Positions 31,802-39,659 of a DNA stretch of 39,659 nucleotides are shown here, piece after piece. The translations under genes were made by a program, and so were the position numbers. Origin of the DNA: Lactifluus volemus (lineage: Eukaryota; Basidiomycota; Agaricomycetes; Russulales; Russulaceae); NCBI GenBank assembly GCA_022376515.1, contig WTXI01000323.1, positions 1-39,659 of the forward strand, given 5' to 3'. The stretch's first letter is position 1, and every line of letters starts with the position of its first letter. The notes under the pieces were generated by a model, which saw only the letters and a list, made by a program, of their open reading frames with translations, ran no database searches and was not told where the DNA came from.

Positions 31802-33392
31802 ATGGCACAGAGCCATAGAATCGCGTCAGAATTAGGCAAGTGATCAGTCCTTCAAGTTATTGACTTTATCCAATAACGTTCGGTTATTGTTTAGGTGTCA
31901 TTTTAGTGGCAGTCTTTTGTAGGTGTTCAGAATAATTCGATGAAGCATTCCTGAATTCTCGAGCAGTTAACTCGTTGTTCTGCGGGATTATCACCAAACA
32001 AAATTATTTGTATTGGACTGGTGGTGGGTCTCACTATCGCTCGTAGATATTATGGATATGAATATGTTTCAGGTTTCAAGGACTCGATATATGTGAGGTG
32101 AGCGTCAATAATATCACACCTTCTCCCGGATCTCAGTTTTCTTAGAGCTCTGGTCGTTGCACAATGTTCCATCGTTGTCCTCCAGACCGCCTTGTATGCT
32201 TGCATTTCTAATCGGCCTTACCCCTGAAATCGAACTGACCAAATATTTGGATCATGTGGAAATCAGGAATTGGCGCTTTGCTTGGGTCGCCTTGTATGTT
32301 CCAGGTCTTTGCTAAAATCCTGCCCATCAATGTTATCTGTAGTGTTTCCATATACGGTCATGGCCGGATTTCTAAAGGTTTGTTCTACTCCTGTGTGCAA
32401 CTTGCCGCTGATACTGTTTAAAGCGACGACATGGACATCACCGGTTTCCTCGGCATGTCAATGTGTTCTCATTGTGATAGCCAATACATTCCTAGCTTTC
32501 CGGCCAGTTTCTCGTCCGATCACTGGTGCCAGTGGATGCCTATCTGACAGGGTTCAAAATTTTCAGAATTTACAACTTAACAAGCAGCCGATTAAAGACC
32601 GTCTGGTCTTTTTATTCTCTGTCGTGGCGTTTATTCTTGGCGTGATCTCCATCGCAATGAGTTTTATTTCGGGGCGGTAAGGGTGTTATTGTACAGAACA
32701 CTCGAACACTTCTTACTCACATACGCAGACCCACCGTAGAGGTCGCACATCCCTTTTGAACGAGCTACAGCTGTCATATGGCACGCGTTACAGGCTATCG
32801 CCGAGTTCCTCATCATGTGTACATCGTTTTACGATCTTTTCACAGTGAAACTGAACATTCTGCATAGACTTCCTTTCGCGAGCGCTTCTGGCTTCCCGTA
32901 GTGGTAATCAAGGGGTCAGACAAGGTTGTGCATCATCTCGTTCGCAACGTCATTCAAATTGGACTCTTTGCGATGCTCTGGGCCGTTATAGGGTTATCGA
33001 CATACTTTTTGCTGCCACAATTCGCAATTTACTCCATCTTTGACACAACATCAGGATCAATATATACTCACGTAAGTGGTAGTCTCTCGTCAAAGGACGT
33101 CACATGAAGGTCGTTTATCAATTAGATGATTTATGACGGCCTCTTATCTCGCGGCAGATTGCGCGGACGCATGGCTGAACTAAGCCGTGACGTCCCTTCG
33201 CAGGTGCAGCGTTTTATTTGCCTACAGATTTGTGTAGTACTGAATGAAAGTGCCAGGGTGTATATTTACCAACTTCTTCGCGAGGAATGGGATCGTCGAA
33301 CTCACCTCAAGAAAGTGGTGCTATTTCTTAGTGAATTTAGCAAGCAAGGACAATACCTCTTACTGAAGGCGCCAAGGCCTGTCAAGGAGTAG
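31802..33392 (+). pseudogene. multi-pass membrane protein, DUF6534-like, degenerate copy 1
   Basis: It starts MAQSHRIASELGK and continues through candidate introns into several hydrophobic segments: IICIGLVVGLTIARRYYG, ALVVAQCSIVVLQTALYA, LVFLFSVVAFILGVISIAMSF and HHLVRNVIQIGLFAMLWAVIGLSTYF. It ends with SGSIYTH, an intron (33072-33125), then MIYDGLLSRGRLRGRM. The last parts resemble the C-terminal half of Agaricomycete DUF6534 membrane proteins (xxNxxxxxIQTGxxTAxxAxxDL ... IYxNSLMxxLxxR), recalled from memory. The frame is broken in the middle: the segment after ALYAC continues only in another frame and reaches a TAA near 32311, and further shifts occur near 32560. The final exon is still open. 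Function unknown. Confidence 0.5.
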
Positions 33393-36165
33393 GCTACTGG
33401 GGCGCGACTTCCTATGCAAGGCGGGGCAAGGGGCTGAAATTTTGTGGAAATGAAGTCGGAGTCCGTTTCTGAAGCTAGCCTCCTTTCAGTTAGTGGGAAC
33501 CCTCAGTGTATTGACTGCCAGTGTCTCTTGTATTCTAACGTACCTCGTATACCTCACAAGTGGCCTCTAGTCTGTTATCTACGAGGACCGGACGGAAAGG
33601 GTCGATCAAATCATCTACTCATTCCGAGCCGCGCCCTAATATTCCCGTCCGTTGCTCCACACACAGATGAAATCAATTCCCATGACGCCCTTCGAGCCGA
33701 TATCTGGACCGGTTAGTATCAGAAATTATTTAATCAGGGTTGACCCGGCATCGCCACTCAGCTCAGTCAAGGTGAATCAGCTTGACTTGATCTGTTTGCT
33801 AATTGAGTTTTCCCTCATTTTATTTTATTTCTTTCTGAAAGCGTATTTGGCTGAGAAGGGACAGAGAGATCTTCGATAGCACTGCCCTGAACTCGAAAGA
33901 ACGTCGAAGGCTTTTAGAATTCAGGCAAGAGTTTAGGATGTCAACACAGAGCTGAGAGAGGGCCGATCCTCGGTCAAACGTCTTCATCTGAAAAATTATT
34001 GTCTACCCGTCCAAATTATCTACTTAATCCATCTCCGATCCGTCTCCTTCTACTCCGACTTCAATGTCCCTGTCGGCGCTTGGCAGGTGATGAACCAAAA
34101 GCGAGAACGGAAATTGAAGGGGATCGGGACGAAACATGACAAGGAACGATTCCCAGAAATGTACAATATTTTCCATTCGATATTTCATTAGCGCGTGAGC
34201 TCCAAGTGAGCCAGATGCCACAGTGACCACATGCGACGCGGCGATGCTGCGGAGTGGATTTGGTCTGTATTTTCGGGGTGCTGATGCACCATACTTAGGC
34301 ATCGTATTGGTCGTTTTGGACTGTCATGGGACAGGCGGGTTAGACGGGTCACGAATGGAGAGTTCAGATTGACGCGGCCGAGGCGGTGGTAGAACCGACC
34401 GCTTAGCAGGAGACGAAATGTCCCCAATGCGCACGGTGATGTGCTTGGCGCGCTCAAGAGTCCGACTTGTGCTACTACGTATGTCTATGAAAAATGCACA
34501 AAAAGCCCAGCCACTGGTCCTAGTGATCTGCGAAAAAAGGAAGAGACCGGATGATGCTGCGGGGACTAGCTGGGGCTAACATTGTGGTGGGCTGGCATGT
34601 GTGGAAAGCTGGCGCCTTGTATACAGTGGTCGGGACTGTCGAAGCGTTTACGAGTACCTGGGCAATATGACGGAGGCGACTTATGCATTATACATTGCCG
34701 TAGAGGACGGCATAATCTAGCTCTACAAACCGAGGGTCCATGCATCCCTTTTGTATTGAACCTGAATGTGCTCAGTACAGGGTGAAAGAGATTAAGCCTG
34801 AGGATACTTTGATGATCTCGAGAAACTCTAGTCATCGTGGTCGGCTGACAGGCACCGATCACGGTCATACTAGTGGTCACAATCACGGCGGAGGTCTCGG
34901 TGTCAGGTCGGGATCACGTTGATGCGTGTTAGAGTCATGATCTTCTTGAGGAATGCATCCGACGACCCAGGTCTACAGGCTCACGATACAAAAGCTTGTG
35001 AAAGTAGGCCAGAAAAGCAATTCGTGTAGCTGTGAACACATCACGATCCCTTTAGAAGCCATGAAGGAATGCTCCATCAAGTCCTGGTCTGAGAGCTGCT
35101 TGGCTAGGCAGAGAGGGTTTCTGTCTGTAGGAAACGCGGATAATAATCAATGACATCGTCTTCATTGAAGAATTTGAAGACACGTCAACAAAGTCGATGA
35201 AGCGTTTCCTAGTGAAACATATGGCTGCGATGGTGTCCGGTCAGATGTACTCCAGGGAGACACGGAAGGTAGGCCAGTCAGTGCTGTAGCCATCAAGGAT
35301 TTCCAAAAGTCGCGTATGGGAGGGGATGTAACGCAGAATGCATTTCGACCGTCTTGATCATATATGGTCGTTACCTGGGAAAAGCGTAGCATATTCATGC
35401 AGGATCTGAACCAAGAAGTCTTGATGTTTGCCGAGAAATTTTAGGAGCCTGGCTAAGCGTGGGCCTGAAATGGTAGCTGGTCCAGCATGCGGAGTCAAAG
35501 ACAATGTTTCCAGGTGGTAAAAGTGTGGCAGGTGCAGGCGGGGCGATAAATGATGCAAATGGTGGAGGATGGGTCAGGACTCGGAGGCGAGTGGATGGTA
35601 GAAGAAGCATTGACAAGGTAACAGATCTAGGCGGGGTCGGGACGGGGAGTGTCAGGCAACTGGCAAGGTGGGTACCACGAGCTACGGCCTCGATACGGAC
35701 ACATCGCAGCTTATGTCAGCATGCATTAAACGAATAGATTAGGTAAACCTAATCAGAGTAAGCGTCACGCGAGTGGAAACGCGCATCTTGTGACCTGCGA
35801 CCGGTCTCTTTCCCCCTGTGTCTAGCCAAGTGCGCATGCGAGAAAACAGGGAAAAAAAAAAGACAACTGATCATGCCCTGAAATTTAGAGCAAATAATAC
35901 GGACTCTAGCAGATAAAAGGTTAAATGCGAACTGAATCTGTGGCGTAGACAGCTCAAGTGGCAGTAGATTCCCGAAGCCGGCTCCGGAGGTAGGTCCCAT
36001 CCGCCTCAGTTCCACCAAAATTTCGTTCAAGTAATTTACAAAACTAACTTTTGTATCGTGTTTCGACTCAGCGGTCATGTTGGAGCGAAACAGGGTTATA
36101 TACGGGTACAACAGCCCGGATGCTAGTGTGGATCATCCTACCATCCTTTTCCCTGAGTCCCATCC
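33393..36165. other. no convincing gene between the two membrane-protein pseudogenes
   Basis: Several short open frames with ATG exist, for example 34302-34024 on the minus strand (92 residues, MPKYGASAPRKYRPNP) and 36111-35749 on the minus strand (120 residues, one weak hydrophobic patch). A 41-codon plus-strand frame near 34553 is hydrophobic. None has a recognisable domain or a supporting intron pattern, so none is called. The AT content and lack of repeats look like ordinary intergenic or decayed DNA. Confidence 0.35.
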
Positions 36166-37651
36166 ATGGCACACTGGCAAGAGCAGTCCTCTAGCATCGC
36201 ATCAGCACTAGGCAAGCTATCTGTCCTTTTCTTTATCCGCTCGTCCAATAACACCCGGTTACTGTTTAGGTTTCCTTTTACTGGCAATCCTTTGTAGGTG
36301 TTCAGATTATCCGGTGGAGCACTCCTCAATTCTCGAGCAGTTAGTTCGTTTTTCTGCGGGATTATCACCAAGCAATATTATTTGTATTGGACTAGTGGTG
36401 GGTCTCCAAGTCACTATCACGCGTAGACATTATGGACGTAAATACGTTTATAGGTTACAAGGACTCGATATACGTGAGGTGAGCGCCAACTCGAACGATA
36501 TACCAGTAGACTCGTTCTACCAGAGTCCATTTTCAACAGGATTTTGGTTGTTGCACAGTTTTCCATCGTCATTTGTCAAACCGTCTTGTATGCTTTCATC
36601 CCTATCAGCTTTATCCCTGGAATTCAAATTGACCACGTGGACGTCAGGAATTGGTTGCTTGCTTGGACCGTCTTGTATGCTTCAGCCTCCTGGTTCTTTG
36701 CTAACTGGGAAATATACTCACCAATTCTGTCTGTAGTATTCACGTCTATGAAATCGGAGATGTTCTCAAAGGTCTGTTCTACGTCGAGGGAGCGTGTATC
36801 TTCCCTCTAATACCATTTAAAGCAAAGACGTGGCAAGCACCGGTCGCTTCGTATGTCAATGTATCCTCATATAATAGCCAATACGTTCCTGGCTTTCCGG
36901 TCAGTTCTCATCTGGGATTCCGGGTAGATGCCTATCTCATTGACCACAAAATTTCAGTATATACAATCTAACAGGCAGCAGCCTAAAAACGGGTCTAGTC
37001 TTTGGATTCTCCCTCCTTGCGTTTATCACTGGTGTGATCGTCAACGTAATTGGTTTTTCTTTGGGGAGGTAAGGGTGCTATTGAGTCGAACAACCAAACT
37101 CTTAATGATGTACGCCGAAGCAACCTAGAAGTCTCGGGTCCCTCACAGCGTGCTACATCCGTCGTGTGGCACTCGTTACAGGCTATCGCAGAATTCCTTA
37201 TCATGTGTACATCATTATATCGCCTTTTCACAGTGACACTGACCATTCTATGGCATAGACTTTCTTTCGCAAGCGCTCCTGTCCTCTCGTAGTGGCATCG
37301 AGGGTCAGACCGAGTCGTGCATCATCTCGTTCGCAACGTCATTCAAGTCGGACTTTTTGCAATGCTCTGGGCCGTTATGGGGTTATCGACATTCTTTCTT
37401 CTGCCGCGCGTTACGATTTATTCCGTCTTTGACGCGACGTCAGGGTCAATATACACTCACGTGAGTAGTTTTCTCTCGTAAAAGAGTCTCACAGGAAATG
37501 TCGTTTCTCGATTGATTTAGATGATTTATGACGGCCTCTGTTGCGCAAGCGACTGCGTCGGCGCATAGCACAGACTCAGCGAAGCCCAGTCGGCATAGGT
37601 CACCTTCGCAGGTGCAGTGTTTTACTTGCCTACGATTTGGTGTCATATTGA
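36166..37651 (+). pseudogene. multi-pass membrane protein, DUF6534-like, degenerate copy 2
   Basis: This is a direct-repeat paralogue of 31802-33392: the same order of segments, the same presumed intron positions, and long nucleotide matches such as TTCTGCGGGATTATCACCAA. The middle frame is better preserved here (VVAQFSIVICQTVLYAFIPISF, VRNWLLAWTVLYASASWFF, LVFGFSLLAFITGVIVNVIGFSLGR, HHLVRNVIQVGLFAMLWAVMGLSTFFLL). A frameshift near 36768 and another after 37521 (the last exon reads MIYDGLCC and ends early) destroy it. So the two copies are damaged at different places. The two are 4.3 kb apart in the same orientation. Confidence 0.5.
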
Positions 37652-39138
37652 AAGGACCAGGGCGTACAATTCCAGACAAATAGTCATTTGTCAACATCAA
37701 GAGAACAAGATTCATCGGAGACTGCTCAAGGGCGAGATGCTATTCCTTTAGTTCACCTGGCGAGCGTCTGAGCGCGGATGTGTCCACTGGACCGGGGAAA
37801 GGGACTAATGAGTTGTGGAAGAACTCGAGTATATTTACTTACATAGGAGATAGACAGGCACACCAGCCAGAGTGATAAATTTGTTGCACAGTTTATCATT
37901 GACTTGTGCAGTATAATAATAGAGGCTTCAAAACCAAAAACTCAAGAAAGTTGCACAGGACATTCGGGAACCATTCATCACCTCATTTTGATGCGCTTTC
38001 ATCCAAAAGCATAAGAGGAAAAAAACTTGGAACTTTTTGCCCGGAGCCTAGAGCGCTTTATAGTTAAAATATCGCATGGTTAGTTTGGACGCTCGGAGGA
38101 GATATCTCTGCGTAAAGTGGCAAAATTCCTCTGCCCCTTACAGAAAGGGCCAACTCCACCCGAAAGATTGGGGCAACCGCTCCCCGCGCCGAAGCGATCG
38201 CATATGTCGACTGTACCCCCACGCCGCGGCGGCCGCGGCTCGAAGTACTAATACTAGTACCCCGCCACAATCTGGCCTTTCGTCAAACCCGTGACTGCAG
38301 GTTGTAACCCCACACCGGGAGTTCCTCAAAGGTTGCCAAATACCAAAGGTGAGACGCAGCGAACGGATTGTCAACCAAGCTCAGTTTATGGAGCACGATG
38401 GGCCAGTGATGGTCGTACTACTCATGACTAGCAACGGACATGTCGGATCGCATATAATTCCGAGTCACGGCAAAGAGCGTTATGTCTATAATCTGCGGAG
38501 ATCTGCGTTTGTTTACTGTAAATTGTTTGTACTTATGTCGAGATGCCACCTGTCATGATTAAGTTGGGTGCGTCTTCCATTCTACGCTTGACACCCCCAC
38601 AGTTCCCGATCTGGAAAAATAGTAAGATCAGATAGGAAACGAGATGCAATCCATTTCTCATTTTAGTTACACAATGATGAGAGGAAGAGTGGGAAGGTCA
38701 TTGATTGGGGGGAGTGAGACGTTTATGCAAAGGAAAAAGTGAGATGATTCTGACGGTAAGATATCTATGATGTAGGGACGAGACAGTGCGATGCCCGCGT
38801 GTATCTGTATACATACGTAGAGGTGTAAATAAGTGCATGGGGGAAGTGATAGGAAGACTATTCATTGCAAGATCGAGACAGATGGCGAAACAAAGCCCGA
38901 GGTGGTACACGTCGTACACAAACTGCCGCAGAACTTCGAACAAGAGCGGATGCAGAGGCGGAAAGACCTGGGTCGTTATCTTTGAAATGTGACGACAGCC
39001 GATCGTCTGTTATAAACAGCTGTTACTCGCATCTTATATCATCATCGAATCGATAACTGCAAATAAAACAAAACCTCATTAGCCCCAAAGACAGGAGAGA
39101 AGACGTAAGCAGGTACACGCCTATCGTACGAAGCTTCA
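37652..39138. other. no recognisable gene
   Basis: Only short, motif-free open frames on both strands are present. A G/C-rich patch with GCGGCGGCCGCGGC lies near 38222-38237. The part close to 39138 is the 3' region of the minus-strand gene that enters from the right. Confidence 0.4.
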
Positions 39139-39659
39139 TCAACTCATACTGCCGACCCACGGCACGGCGCTCTGGGCACCTATAGTCGCACCAGTTCCAA
39201 AGGAATCTGAACCTTGAGCAAAGCACCATTCGCGAATCAGCGCTGCGTAAGTCGAGTCCCCTGGACCCCCTCCTGATCTCGGTGAGAACGGCTCACGCAT
39301 GGGGGAAAATGGACCTTGCTGTCTTGGTGGTGGAGAGGGAGTTGGGCTGACAGGCGACACATCTCGAACCGTTACGGGACTGGGTGGCGAAATCTGTTAA
39401 AGAAAGCTGGGCGTGTGTCCGGACGGGTCTCAGCATTTTCCCCATCCTCAGAGCCCGTAGCGAAGCCCTCGTCAACTTCATCTTTTTCCGAAACCAGCCC
39501 CTTCTTTGACGATGTTTGCGCCTCAAGAGGCGATGGAGCGGCAGGTTGTCCACCTAGCAAGCCAGGTGACGCCTCCGAAGGAGGTTGTGGACGAGGTGCG
39601 TCAATTGATACTGGAAACGTCAGGTAGGGGCGTTTGGCGCAGCGTAATGTCGGAGATTG
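39139..39659 (-). CDS. 3' end of an unidentified protein gene (runs off the window)
   Basis: On the minus strand the frame ending with the stop at 39139-39141 encodes a Pro/Ser-rich tail (DVSPVSPTPSPPPRQQGPF ... SPRSGGGPGD) followed by YAALIREWCFAQGSD and a small C-terminus (AVPWVGSMS). A second frame upstream (39560-39400) is also Glu/Ser/Pro-rich (APSPLEAQTSSKKGLVSEKDE). Joining them needs an intron ending at the TTTAACAG near 39394. The donor is not resolved. The low-complexity, disordered composition gives no family. The rest of the gene lies beyond base 39659. Confidence 0.45.

Noticed and set aside
1..39659. tRNA or rRNA genes
   Set aside because: I looked for GGTTCRA-type B boxes and rRNA-like blocks on both strands; the few GTTCGAA matches lie within coding sequence and have no tRNA fold around them.

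Overview
This window looks like chromosomal DNA of a filamentous fungus, most likely a mushroom-forming basidiomycete (Agaricomycete). The genes are split by many 49-60 nt introns with GTRNGT-type donors and CTNAC-like branch sites. The gene content also fits: TPR-CHAT proteins, a DUF6534-like membrane protein pair, a Ty1/copia element and a remnant resembling the Plavaka/KDZ-type transposon ORFs common in that class. No species can be named from the sequence alone. All family calls rest on motif recognition by eye; no search was run.

Left half (1-19374). A transposase-like tail (1-270) is followed by a large direct tandem duplication. Copy A is 1725-7182. Copy B is 7436 to about 18295, and carries the retroelement. 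The ancestral unit was: promoter, TPR-CHAT protease-like gene (+), small DUF202-like membrane protein gene (-), a shared divergent promoter, and the start of OXA1 (+), the mitochondrial inner-membrane insertase. In copy A all three genes are broken: CHAT has two single-base frameshifts, DUF202 has a nonsense codon, and OXA1 is a truncated 5' fragment with a lost start codon and a frameshift. In copy B the DUF202 and OXA1 genes are intact. The CHAT gene there has an open frame, but a 5328-bp copia retrotransposon (10863-16190, 386-bp LTRs, target duplication CACGG) has inserted between the predicted catalytic His and Cys codons. The two CHAT copies are nearly identical in the CHAT domain and in the flanking DNA but strongly diverged across the TPR-like region.

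Middle (19375-26653). A C2H2 zinc-finger gene (20523-21750) is built from tandemly duplicated exon-plus-intron cassettes, all in phase 0. A long stretch without a convincing gene follows, then a single-pass membrane protein with a long disordered tail (24691-26194, 5' end unresolved).

Right half (26654-39659). A 17-exon DEAH-box RNA helicase of the DHX57/DHX29/Ucp12 type lies on the minus strand (26654-31637) and could be modelled completely (1361 aa). Divergent from it is a degenerate multi-pass membrane protein gene (31802-33392), with a second degenerate copy at 36166-37651 in the same orientation. The last 520 bases hold the 3' end of an unidentified minus-strand gene.

The recurring theme is duplication followed by decay: a 5.5-kb tandem duplication, a duplicated membrane-protein gene and intragenic exon cassette amplification. 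Together with the recent retroelement insertion, this suggests a fast-evolving accessory segment around two housekeeping genes (OXA1 and the helicase).
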